This document shows, in pieces, positions 45,564 to 53,753 of a stretch of DNA of 53,883 nucleotides. Made by a program: the position numbers and the translations under genes. A model generated the notes under the pieces. It saw nothing but the letters and a program-made list of their open reading frames with translations. It made no database searches and was not told the origin of the DNA. The DNA is from CAIQIA01 sp049317465 (GTDB lineage Bacteria; Cyanobacteriota; Cyanobacteriia; PCC-6307; Cyanobiaceae). The stretch is from contig JBMOIF010000005.1 in the NCBI GenBank assembly GCA_049317465.1, positions 1 to 53,883 on the forward strand, written 5' to 3'. How positions within the stretch are numbered: the first letter of the stretch is position 1; each line of letters starts with the position of its first letter.

Positions 45564-46466
45564 TCAGCCGAGACGACGCTTCTCCTCGATCATGCGGTGG
45601 ATGATCGGCGTGAGGATCAGTTCCATGGCAAAACCCATCTTGCCGCCGTTGACCACGATGCTGGTTGGGCTCGACATGAACGAGTCGTGGATCATCTTGA
45701 GGAGATACGGGAAATCGATCTCCCACTTCTCACGGGCCCCCTTGCGGAAGTGGATGATGACGAAGCTCTCGTCGGGTGTGGGGATGTTCCGGCAGATGAA
45801 CGGGTTGGAGGTGTCCACCGTGGGCACCCGCTGGAAGTTGATGTCGGTGAGGCTGAACTGGGGGCAGATGTGGTTGATGTAGTCGGGCATGCGGCGCAGG
45901 ATCGTGTCAACGATCGCCTCGGCCGAGTAACCCCGCTCGGCATTGTCGCGATGGATCTTCTGGATCCACTCCAGGTTGGTGATGGGCACCACGCCGATCA
46001 GCAGGTCCACCAGCGCAGCCACGTCGTAGCCCTCGCCGACCACTCCGCCGTGCAGGCCTTCGTAGAACAGCAGATCCGTGGCGGGGGGCAGGGGCTCCCA
46101 GGGGGTGAACTGGCCCGGTTCCAGGGTGGTCCCGAGGCGGGCGTTGTGCTCGGCAGCCTCATCGAGGCTGTGCAGGTAGTAGCGACGCTCACCCCCGCCG
46201 CTGGTGCCGTAGGCCCGGAAGACCTCTTCGAGCTTGTCGAAGAGGTTGGCCTCGGGGCCGAAATGGGAGAAGTTCTCACCACGCTGCTGGGCCTCGGCCA
46301 TGGCCTGCTTCATGGGACCGCGTTCGTAGCGGTGGTAGCTGTCCCCCTCGATGACCGCAGGCACGATGCCCTCGCGCTGGAAGATGTGTTCGAAGGCCCG
46401 CTTCACGGTGCTGGTGCCGGCGCCGGAGGACCCGGTGACCGCAACGATGGGGTGCAGCTTCGACAT
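45564..46466 (-). CDS. prk: Phosphoribulokinase, class I (proteobacterial type)
   Basis: A 300-residue Calvin-cycle kinase making ribulose-1,5-bisphosphate. The P-loop is GSSGAGTST (12-20), followed by VIEGDSYHRYERGPMKQAM and FYEGLHGGV. The sequence and length match the short class I enzymes of proteobacteria rather than the longer class II enzyme of plants and beta-cyanobacteria. This fits an alpha-cyanobacterium. The gene stands between leuB and the small 98-residue gene. Confidence 0.96.
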   Translation of the reverse strand: MSKLHPIVAVTGSSGAGTSTVKRAFEHIFQREGIVPAVIEGDSYHRYERGPMKQAMAEAQQRGENFSHFGPEANLFDKLEEVFRAYGTSGGGERRYYLHSLDEAAEHNARLGTTLEPGQFTPWEPLPPATDLLFYEGLHGGVVGEGYDVAALVDLLIGVVPITNLEWIQKIHRDNAERGYSAEAIVDTILRRMPDYINHICPQFSLTDINFQRVPTVDTSNPFICRNIPTPDESFVIIHFRKGAREKWEIDFPYLLKMIHDSFMSSPTSIVVNGGKMGFAMELILTPIIHRMIEEKRRLG

Positions 46467-46519
46467 CGCTCCTCGCAGGGGGATTGGCTGCAGAGTTTGC
46501 CAGACCGCCGGCCCCGCCG

Positions 46520-47599
46520 TCAGGCGAGGGCGGCCAGCAGCCGTTCTCCCATGGCCTGGCAGCCGACGACCTGGCAGCCGGGTGCCATCAGATCCCCGGT
46601 GCGGTACCCCGCGGCGAGCACCCGGTCGACGGCGGTTTCGAGGGCGGTGGCGGCGGCCTCCTGACCCAGGCCGATGCGCAGCATCATGGCCGCCGAGAGC
46701 ACCATGGCGAGCGGGTTGGCCCTGTCCTGTCCTGCGATGTCGGGTGCAGACCCGTGCACAGGCTCGAACAGACCGGGGCCGGTGGTGCCCAGGGAGGCCG
46801 AGGGGAGCATGCCGATCGAACCGCTGAGCATGGCGGCTTCATCGCTGAGAATGTCACCAAAGAGGTTGCCGGTGAGCAGCACGTCGAACTGACGCGGGTC
46901 GCGCACCAGCTGCATGGCGGCGTTGTCCACATAAAGATGGCTCAGCTCGATGTCGGGGTACTCGGCCGCCATCGCCGTGACCCGATCCCGCCAGAGCTGA
47001 GAGACATCGAGCACGTTGGCCTTATCGACCGAACACAGGCGCCCCCGGCGCTGACGGGCCAGGTCGAAGGCCACCCTGGCGATGCGATCCACCTCCGAGC
47101 TGCTGTAGGTCATGGTGTTGAAGCCCCGCTCCTCGCCGTCTTCGCCGACGACACGGCCCCGGGGCTGCCCGAAGTAGATGCCGCCGATCAGTTCCCGCAC
47201 CACCAGCAGATCGACGTCACGGATCACCTCCTCCCGCAGGCTGCTGGCGCCGATCAGCGCCGGCACGATCCGCACCGGCCGCAGGTTGGCGAACAGCCCC
47301 AGGCCTGATCGCAGGGCCAACAGTCCGCTCTCCGGGCGCTGGGGGCGAGGCAGGCTGTCGTACTGGGGGCCGCCGATGGCCGCCAGCAGCACGGCGTCAC
47401 TGGCTCGGCAGGCCTCGAGGGTGGCCGCGGGCAGGGGCTCACCGCAGGCATCGAACCCGGCGCCACCCACGGGGCGGGGATCGAAGGCGATGCTGAAGCC
47501 GTGCAGCTCTGCCACCCGCTCCAGCAGGGTGGTGGCCACGGCCATGATTTCCGGACCGATGCCGTCACCGGCCAGCGTGGTGATGTGAAAGCTGGTCAT
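46520..47599 (-). CDS. leuB: 3-isopropylmalate dehydrogenase
   Basis: A 359-residue enzyme of leucine synthesis that oxidises and decarboxylates 3-isopropylmalate. The start HITTLAGDGIGPEIM, the LRSGLGLFANLRPVR loop and the nucleotide-binding GLFEPVHGSAPDIAGQ are diagnostic. ATG 47599 is chosen; the frame is open far upstream only antisense to lpxD. It is the last gene of the proB-lpxD-leuB run. Confidence 0.97.
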   Translation of the reverse strand: MTSFHITTLAGDGIGPEIMAVATTLLERVAELHGFSIAFDPRPVGGAGFDACGEPLPAATLEACRASDAVLLAAIGGPQYDSLPRPQRPESGLLALRSGLGLFANLRPVRIVPALIGASSLREEVIRDVDLLVVRELIGGIYFGQPRGRVVGEDGEERGFNTMTYSSSEVDRIARVAFDLARQRRGRLCSVDKANVLDVSQLWRDRVTAMAAEYPDIELSHLYVDNAAMQLVRDPRQFDVLLTGNLFGDILSDEAAMLSGSIGMLPSASLGTTGPGLFEPVHGSAPDIAGQDRANPLAMVLSAAMMLRIGLGQEAAATALETAVDRVLAAGYRTGDLMAPGCQVVGCQAMGERLLAALA

Positions 47600-47624
47600 G
47601 CCCGCGGGCAGCGCGGCGCCGAAC

Positions 47625-48665
47625 CTATCGCGGCGCCTCATCGAGTCCCAGCCGCCGCAGGGTGCGGGCCATGTCGGGAAGGCGGCTGAAGGCCGCGCTG
47701 CAACGCAGCCAGAGGCGGTTGGGGATCGCTGGATACCCGCTGACCACCTCCCCTGCAGCCACTTCCCCATGGATGCCCGATTTGGAGGAGGCGATCGCCC
47801 GATCCCCGATGCGGGCCCGGTTGGCGACGCCCACCTGGCCGGCCAGGATGACGCCATCCCCAAGCACGGCCCCGCCGGCGATGCCCACCTGGGCGGCCAG
47901 GGCGCAACCCCGGCCGATGCTGACCCCGTGGCCGATGTGGACCATGTTGTCGATCTTGGTGCCGTCTCCGATGCGGGTGGCCCCCACCGAAGGGCGGTCG
48001 ATGGTGCTGCCGCAGCCGACCTCAACGCCTTCGCCAAGCAGCACCTGCCCGGTCTGGGGCATCTTGCGCCAACCGGCTGCGGTGGGCACGAAGCCGAAGC
48101 CCTCAGAACCGACCACCGCCGTCGAATGGATGACGCAGGCCCGGCCGAGGCGGCTGCCGGGATGGAGAACGGCATTCGCCTCGACGACGCAGCCCTCAGC
48201 GAGCTCGACATCCGCGTAGAGCACCACCCCGGGCGCCAGCACGCACCCGTCGCCGAGCCGACAGGCGGCACCCACGACGGCATGGGCACCGATGCTCACG
48301 TTCTGCCCCAGCACGGCGGTGGGATCGATGACCGCGCTGGGATGAATGCCGGTCGGCCGGGGTCGGGGCGGCAGCAGCGCACCGAGGGCCTCAGCGAAAC
48401 CGAGGCGGGGATCGGCGAGGGCGATCCAGGCGATGCCACGGCTGCTGGCCAGCTCCTGCAGGGCCCCATCCCGGGGCAGCAGCAGTGCCGAGGCCAGGGA
48501 GTGCTCGAGGGCGCTGCGCAGACTGCTGCCCTTCTCGAGAAAAGCCAGCTGGCCACGGATGGCCTCATCGATGGCCGCCGCCCCGGTGAGTTCCGGATCG
48601 TCGGCGAGGAAGCGTGGCGAACCGTCCACCCCCGACAGATGCTCGAGGAGAACACTGAACTTCAT
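47625..48665 (-). CDS. lpxD: UDP-3-O-acylglucosamine N-acyltransferase
   Basis: A 346-residue acyltransferase of lipid A synthesis. A hexapeptide-repeat left-handed beta-helix is evident from about residue 100 (IHPSAVIDPTAVLGQNVSIG and many following repeats). The typical GFVPTAAGWRKMPQTG loop, DNMVHIGHGVSIG and ASKSGIHGEVAAGEVVSG are present. It indicates lipopolysaccharide production. Confidence 0.95.
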   Translation of the reverse strand: MKFSVLLEHLSGVDGSPRFLADDPELTGAAAIDEAIRGQLAFLEKGSSLRSALEHSLASALLLPRDGALQELASSRGIAWIALADPRLGFAEALGALLPPRPRPTGIHPSAVIDPTAVLGQNVSIGAHAVVGAACRLGDGCVLAPGVVLYADVELAEGCVVEANAVLHPGSRLGRACVIHSTAVVGSEGFGFVPTAAGWRKMPQTGQVLLGEGVEVGCGSTIDRPSVGATRIGDGTKIDNMVHIGHGVSIGRGCALAAQVGIAGGAVLGDGVILAGQVGVANRARIGDRAIASSKSGIHGEVAAGEVVSGYPAIPNRLWLRCSAAFSRLPDMARTLRRLGLDEAPR

Positions 48666-48681
48666 GGCGGTCCGGCCGGGA

Positions 48682-49821
48682 TCAGGGGGACGCCGGGATC
48701 GTACGGCCCATCCCGGAAGCGGTCAGCACCAGTTCATCGCGGTGGACCACCGCCTCGGGCAGATCGGGATCAAGACGGGAGCGGATCTCGATGCTGGTCA
48801 GACCGAGAGCCTGCTGCAGATCGACACTGGAGAACGCGGAGAGTCCACGGCCCAGTTCCTGGCCCTGCTCATCGACGATCCGCACGGGGGCATGGCGTCC
48901 GAAACAGCCCTCGATCGCGCGGATGCCAACCGCCAGCAGCGACGCACCCTGGTGGAGCAGGGCACCCCGGGCACCGGCATCAACGGTGAGGGTCCCCTCC
49001 GGCACCGGGGCGTGGGCCAGCCAGCGTTTGCGGTCGGGAATGGGCCTGTCGCTCGGCAGGAAGCGGGTGCCATGGGGATGACCCTCCAGGAGCTCCCTCA
49101 GCACCGTTGGATCACGGCCATCAGCAAGGCGCACCTCAATGCCGCTGGCCGTCGCGATGCGGGCCGCCGCAAGCTTGGTGGTCATCCCACCGGTGCCCCA
49201 ACGGCCCCCACCTCCCGCCGCAGCGCTCAGGCCGTCGAGCTCGGCCATCGACCGCACCTCTGGGATCGGCACCGCCCCCTCGTCGTGGCGGGGATCTCCG
49301 GAGTACAGGCGATCGACATCGGTGAGCAGCACCAGGCAGCGGGCCCGCAGGGCCACGGCCACCAGGGCCGACAGGGTGTCGTTGTCACCGAAGCGCAGCT
49401 CCTCGGTGGCGAGGGTGTCGTTCTCGTTGATGACGGGCAGCACCCCCCATTGCAGCAGCTGGTCGAGGGTGCGGCTGGCATTCATGAAGCGGCGGCGCGA
49501 GGCCAGATCACCACGGGTGATCAGCACCTGGGCAACGGTGATGCCATGGCGCCGGAAGGCCTGGTCGTAGAGGCCCATCAGGCGCCCCTGGCCGATGGCC
49601 GCTGCCGCCTGCAGCTCCTGGACCAGCCGTGGCCTCTCCGCGCGCTGCAGAGCCGAACATCCCAGCCCTACGGCACCGCTCGTGACCAGGGCCACACTGC
49701 GGCCCCTGGACCGCTCGCTGCTGAGGGTTTCGGCCAGGCAGCCGATGAACTCCGTGGTGGACAGGCCATGGGCACCACGCAACAGGCTGGTGCCCACCTT
49801 CACCACCACGGTGTCAGTCAT
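48682..49821 (-). CDS. proB: Glutamate 5-kinase
   Basis: A 379-residue first enzyme of proline synthesis. The amino-acid kinase fold has VVVKVGTSLLRG at the start, VPVINENDTLATEE-like VLPVINENDTLATEELRFGD and GTGGMTTKLAAARIA. A C-terminal PUA domain (VDAGARGALLHQGASLLAVG) is complete. The stop is 16 bases before lpxD, and the start overlaps the yqeG stop by 4 bases. Confidence 0.97.
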   Translation of the reverse strand: MTDTVVVKVGTSLLRGAHGLSTTEFIGCLAETLSSERSRGRSVALVTSGAVGLGCSALQRAERPRLVQELQAAAAIGQGRLMGLYDQAFRRHGITVAQVLITRGDLASRRRFMNASRTLDQLLQWGVLPVINENDTLATEELRFGDNDTLSALVAVALRARCLVLLTDVDRLYSGDPRHDEGAVPIPEVRSMAELDGLSAAAGGGGRWGTGGMTTKLAAARIATASGIEVRLADGRDPTVLRELLEGHPHGTRFLPSDRPIPDRKRWLAHAPVPEGTLTVDAGARGALLHQGASLLAVGIRAIEGCFGRHAPVRIVDEQGQELGRGLSAFSSVDLQQALGLTSIEIRSRLDPDLPEAVVHRDELVLTASGMGRTIPASP

Positions 49822-50360
49822 GGCCGGGCCTGGTGAGCAGAGTCGAGCTGGGCTCCGAACAGGCGGGCCAGCACCATCTCAGCCCGCTGCACCGGAGCCC
49901 GCGCCGCCGGCCGACCGTCGGCATCGATGGCATGCACCAGCACCGTGAACAAACCCAAACGGTTGCCGGCAATGACGTCGGTGAACAGTCGATCGCCGAT
50001 CATCGCCACCTGGGCGGCCGGCAACTGCAGCTGCTGCAGCACCAGACGCAGTGCCCCTCGCCGGGGCTTGCAGGCCGCAGCAGTGAAGGGCAGATCGAAG
50101 CGACGGGCGATGGCGGCGATACGACGGTGATCGGGGTTGTTGCTGAACAGATGCAGCGGCAGCTGGCGGGAGGCCGCTTCGATCCAGCGGCTGATGGCCA
50201 GTGACGGCTCCGCACTGGTGCGGGGCAACAGAGTCGCATCCACATCCAGGACAAGAGCCCTGATCTGATGGGCCAGCAGCAGATCAAGGGGCAAGTCGGC
50301 CAGCACCCCCGAGGCGATCAGATCGGGCTCCAGCAGGGGTGACAGCCGTTGCAGCATCAA
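49818..50360 (-). CDS. YqeG-family HAD IIIA phosphatase
   Basis: A 180-residue HAD phosphatase. The nucleophile motif is DVDATLLP (DxDxT), motif II is LFSNNP, the Lys is in ACKPRRGALRLVL and motif IV is MIGDRLFTDVIAGNRLGL. The substrate in cyanobacteria is uncertain (phosphatidylglycerophosphate phosphatase in some relatives). The start overlaps the DUF3727 stop by 4 bases. Confidence 0.92.
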   Translation of the reverse strand: MMLQRLSPLLEPDLIASGVLADLPLDLLLAHQIRALVLDVDATLLPRTSAEPSLAISRWIEAASRQLPLHLFSNNPDHRRIAAIARRFDLPFTAAACKPRRGALRLVLQQLQLPAAQVAMIGDRLFTDVIAGNRLGLFTVLVHAIDADGRPAARAPVQRAEMVLARLFGAQLDSAHQARP

Positions 50361-50902
50361 CCCATCGCCTCCCGTTCCTCCAGCTCGGCCTCGATGCGCG
50401 GCTGGATCCGCTCGAATTCCTCGCCCTCGACAAGCACGGCCTCCCCGTCAAGCAGCCTGGCCACCACGAAGAAGGGGTCGAGGGGGATGTACAGGCCGTA
50501 CTCCCGCTCGTCCACCACAAAGCTCACCAGCAGCTCGAAGGTCTCGGCATCATCCTCGCCGTCCTCGTCCTCAAGCAGATCTTCGGGGTCCGGCTCGTCC
50601 AGTTCGCCGGCCACCGTGAGGGTGACGGCCGACTGCACCAGGGTGAGGTCATGCTCTTGCAACACCACCTCGGCCGTGGAGAGGATGGCGGGGGTGATGG
50701 CATGCCCCTCAAGCAGCTCCGGCTCGTCGTCCTCGCGGAGGCGGAAGAGCGTCACCGGGGTGTCCACCGGGGTGAGCAGGGCGTAGTCGTTGCCGTCGAG
50801 GGGGATCAGCTGTTCGAGGAAGCAGAGCAGATCCCTGCCCCGGCCGTCCTGAACCAGCACGGTGGGCACATCGCCTGATCCGGGCAGGGTCGAGTCACTC
50901 AT
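50357..50902 (-). CDS. DUF3727 family acidic protein
   Basis: A 181-residue strongly acidic protein. LLCFLEQLIPLDGNDYALLT and VDTPVTLFRLRED are repeated in style by the C-terminal VVDEREYGLYIPLDPFFVVA. An acidic linker (DPEDLLEDEDGEDDAET) separates the halves. It matches DUF3727, related to the DUF1292 fold. It sits between ruvX and yqeG. Function unknown. Confidence 0.88.
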   Translation of the reverse strand: MSDSTLPGSGDVPTVLVQDGRGRDLLCFLEQLIPLDGNDYALLTPVDTPVTLFRLREDDEPELLEGHAITPAILSTAEVVLQEHDLTLVQSAVTLTVAGELDEPDPEDLLEDEDGEDDAETFELLVSFVVDEREYGLYIPLDPFFVVARLLDGEAVLVEGEEFERIQPRIEAELEEREAMG

Positions 50903-50921
50903 GGAAGGGTTGCGCACCTCT

Positions 50922-51404
50922 TCAGGATCCCTCAGCAAGGGTGGCACTGTCCTGCTCCAGGGTGGAGGCAGGCACCGGTTCGTCCCCTTCCTGAAGCCAT
51001 TGTTGCAGCAGAAGCGCTGCGGCGGCACTGTCGAGACGACCGCTGCGATCCCCCGCCAGACCGAAGCGATCGCCGGCGCTCCAGCTGCTGGCATGTTCAT
51101 CAACCCAGGCCAGCGGCAGGGTCAGGCAGCGGGCCAGCCGCTCGCCGTAGCGGCGACAGTGCTCGGCCTGGTCGGTGAGCTGCTGGCGGCTGTCGAGGGG
51201 AAGGCCCACCACCAGTGCCTCGCAGCGCCGCTGGGCCGCAAGGGCGGCGAACCAGGCGAGGTCGTCGCTCCAGCGGCCGCGCCGGCGGGCCGCCAGGGGG
51301 GTCACGGTCAGACCGAGAGGATCACATCCGGCCACACCGATGCGGCGGCGACCCACATCGAGGGCCAGCACGGAACGGGGACGCGGTGAGGCACCGCGTC
51401 TCAA
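50922..51404 (-). CDS. ruvX: Holliday junction resolvase-like RuvX/YqgF
   Basis: A 160-residue RNase H-fold nuclease acting on pre-16S rRNA ends or DNA junctions. The N-terminal Asp is in VLALDVGRRRIGVAGCD, then ALVVGLPL and VDEHASSWSA, and a final Asp in LDSAAAALLLQQWL. The start is TTG 51404, overlapping the preceding stop as TTGA. No ATG or better start exists in a suitable place. Confidence 0.9.
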   Translation of the reverse strand: MRRGASPRPRSVLALDVGRRRIGVAGCDPLGLTVTPLAARRRGRWSDDLAWFAALAAQRRCEALVVGLPLDSRQQLTDQAEHCRRYGERLARCLTLPLAWVDEHASSWSAGDRFGLAGDRSGRLDSAAAALLLQQWLQEGDEPVPASTLEQDSATLAEGS

Positions 51405-52423
51405 CGCACCGCCTCCGGCACCGGCCGCTGGCCGGGGCGCCACGGTCCCACCAGCCGATCCAGGGCCGCTGCCCGCCTCCATGGGGAGCTCGTCATCTCC
51501 TGCCGGGCCCACAGGCTGCGGGCCAACACCAGCTCCTCCCCCACCTGCACGGCCCCCTGGTGGGCCAGCCAGGCCATCAGCCGGGGCCGGCGCCCGTCGC
51601 AGCGCAGCACCACAGGCAGGTGATCGCGCACCGCTATCCCGACCAGACGGGCCATCGGACCATCCAGCAGCTGTTCCCATGCCGGATGCAACGTCAGATC
51701 CAGCTCTGTCAGCTGCTGGGCGTGATGGCGTCGCTGGAGACGCGCCGCGGCCACCGCAAGATGACGCTGTCGATCGACCAGCAGGCGGCTGGAGGGCAGG
51801 GCGTCATCGAGCAGATCGGGACTGCTCAGATCCTGCATGCGTCGCAGCTGACTGGGGGTGGCTCCAAGTTCCAGCTGCAGCAGCAGGGCCGCGTTCTCGG
51901 CCTGCAGGGGCTGCAGCTCCAGCTCTTCGGGCAGGGGGGCGGCAGGGGCCTGCAGGTGGACGAGGTCGTCGAGACGCCAGACCTGCAACTGCTGCAGAGT
52001 CTGGAACCCCTGGTCCCGCAAGGTGGCAAGCAGCAGGTCGTCGTGGAGATCGGCGCGGGCGATCCAGCTCACGGCCGCAGGGGTCTGCTGCAGGGCCTCG
52101 CGCAGCAGGGCCGTGGCCAGGTCAAGCCGGGCATCGGCGCGGTCGCAGATCTGCAGAAGATCGAGACGCCAGCAGCTGCCGCGCCGGTTGGCGGATCCGG
52201 CGAGAAGAAAACCCACCGGCTGGTCATGGGGATCTAGGGCGACCAGCCCCAGATCAGCCGGCCGACGACGACTGGAGCGGCCGAGAAGACGCTGCACAGG
52301 CCCAACGAGGGCCTGACGCCGCAGGCGATCGCCGCCGGCATCGGCATTGCGCCAGGCCATGGCCAGGTGCCCCCAGTGGAGGCTCTGGATCCTCGGGACA
52401 GGGTTGGTCGGCAGGCTCGGCAT
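51401..52423 (-). CDS. GNAT-like conserved cyanobacterial protein
   Basis: A 340-residue protein conserved next to ruvX. The N-terminal half includes PVGFLLAGSANRRGSCWRLD, then DLATALLREALQQ, which resembles the strand-helix core of GNAT acetyltransferases; a clear RxxGxG/A acetyl-CoA loop is not seen. The C-terminal half has AWLAHQGAVQVGEELVLARS. Acetyltransferase activity is thus possible but unproven. The stop overlaps ruvX. Confidence 0.7.
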   Translation of the reverse strand: MPSLPTNPVPRIQSLHWGHLAMAWRNADAGGDRLRRQALVGPVQRLLGRSSRRRPADLGLVALDPHDQPVGFLLAGSANRRGSCWRLDLLQICDRADARLDLATALLREALQQTPAAVSWIARADLHDDLLLATLRDQGFQTLQQLQVWRLDDLVHLQAPAAPLPEELELQPLQAENAALLLQLELGATPSQLRRMQDLSSPDLLDDALPSSRLLVDRQRHLAVAAARLQRRHHAQQLTELDLTLHPAWEQLLDGPMARLVGIAVRDHLPVVLRCDGRRPRLMAWLAHQGAVQVGEELVLARSLWARQEMTSSPWRRAAALDRLVGPWRPGQRPVPEAVR

Positions 52424-52477
52424 CCCAGGCAGCAGACCCCGACCGAACTTTATCCAGGGCTCACCCCCGGGGTGCGG

Positions 52478-53662
52478 TCAACGGACGGGGCGCACGACGA
52501 CAAGTGGAGTGCGTTCGTTGGCATTGCCAGCTGGGTTGGGCCGCAGGGCCCGCTCAAGCAGGCTCAGGTCGCAACCGGGGCTGGCGGCGAGCACCTTCAC
52601 ACGGCCCAGGTCATTGACGTCGACCACAGCGACGCCATGGCCGAGGGACAGGCTGAGTTCTTCAACGATTCGTTCACTGTTGACAGGCCCCAGAACGATC
52701 GTCTGGTCATAGGGGGGAGTGGAACCTGTGACGTCGTCGATCAGCCGCGCCTGCTCACCCGCCAGGCGGTAGAAGCCCCCCGGGCTCCCCAGGAGCTTCA
52801 TCAGGGTCCCGAGCACCCAGGCGGTGAGAACCCGGGCCGGGCCCACGAGGTCAATGAGGCTCTGGAGGCCGCAGGCGGTGGCGAGGCTGCTGGTGGGATG
52901 GAAGACGCGGCAGAGCTGACGGGCCAGACCGCTGGGGTGGATCTGGCTCGGATGGATGTAACGACCCTGCATCACTGCCAGGGGACTTTCCGCGATGGTG
53001 AGGATGTCGCCAGGCTGAAGCACCCCCCCGGCGTAATGGCGGAGCACCTCCTCAGGGGTGTCGAGGGTGCCCAGCAGATGGGTGCGCAGGGGCAGGACGC
53101 GGCAGCCGTCACCCTCTCGCCAGCCGGCAGTGGCGGCGTTGAGGGGCTGGGGACGCCGCAGGGGCACCAGCACTCCGTCCCGGCGGCGCAGGCGACCGAA
53201 TGGGCCGTAGTTGCTCCAGAGGACCTCCACCCAGAGGGTGTCGAGCCGCTCCGAGAGGCGCTCGCCCCTCAGGGTCAGCTCGATCCGGGCCTGGGTGCGC
53301 TTGTGACCTTTGACGATGTATGCAAACCAGTAACCGTCGGACCGGGCCTGCTCATCGGGATGGAGGGGCACGACACGCGTGTCGATGCGGATGCCGCTGA
53401 GGTCCTCACGGCCAAGGAGCGTGGGCTTGATCCGCAGTTGCGGCACGAAGATCTCCATCCGTGGATGGGGGTTGGTGATGGTCACCGTGCCGTTCACCGA
53501 CCAGCGGTCGTCACCATCGGGGCTCACCTGCCACCCCTCGGCAGACAGGCGCAGGGGGGAACGGGGACGCAGGCGATGGCGGGCCTCCAGCCAGATCAGA
53601 GCGATGCCAAAGCCCAGAAGGATCAGGGCTGCCAGCTGCAGCAGGGCAAGAAGAACGGCCAT
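52478..53662 (-). CDS. CofE-like (F420-0:gamma-glutamyl ligase-like) membrane-anchored protein
   Basis: A 394-residue protein. It has an N-terminal membrane helix (LLALLQLAALILLGFGIALI), a beta-rich domain (WSVNGTVTITNPHPRMEIFV), and from about residue 190 a region related to CofE: VLQPGDILTIAESPLAVMQG, FHPTSSLATACGLQSLID and AGEQARLIDDVTGSTPPYDQ. Relatives are named F420-0:gamma-glutamyl ligase in cyanobacteria, though F420 synthesis is not shown in this group. The real substrate is unknown. Confidence 0.8.
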   Translation of the reverse strand: MAVLLALLQLAALILLGFGIALIWLEARHRLRPRSPLRLSAEGWQVSPDGDDRWSVNGTVTITNPHPRMEIFVPQLRIKPTLLGREDLSGIRIDTRVVPLHPDEQARSDGYWFAYIVKGHKRTQARIELTLRGERLSERLDTLWVEVLWSNYGPFGRLRRRDGVLVPLRRPQPLNAATAGWREGDGCRVLPLRTHLLGTLDTPEEVLRHYAGGVLQPGDILTIAESPLAVMQGRYIHPSQIHPSGLARQLCRVFHPTSSLATACGLQSLIDLVGPARVLTAWVLGTLMKLLGSPGGFYRLAGEQARLIDDVTGSTPPYDQTIVLGPVNSERIVEELSLSLGHGVAVVDVNDLGRVKVLAASPGCDLSLLERALRPNPAGNANERTPLVVVRPVR

Positions 53663-53738
53663 GCCGGGGGATTCAGGTTGGGCGGAGGGTAGCCCGGCCC
53701 CCAGGGTCCGGCCTTCACGGGGCGGTGGACGGGTGGTC

Positions 53739-53747
53739 TGCTACCTT
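53739..53747 (+). promoter_or_regulatory. Extended -10 promoter element upstream of a structured leader
   Basis: TGCTACCTT has the extended -10 TG followed by a TACCTT hexamer. Transcription would start near 53754, where a hairpin begins. No clear -35 is seen. It is oriented away from the CofE-like gene, toward a gene beyond the window. Confidence 0.4.
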
Positions 53748-53753
53748 CAAGAA

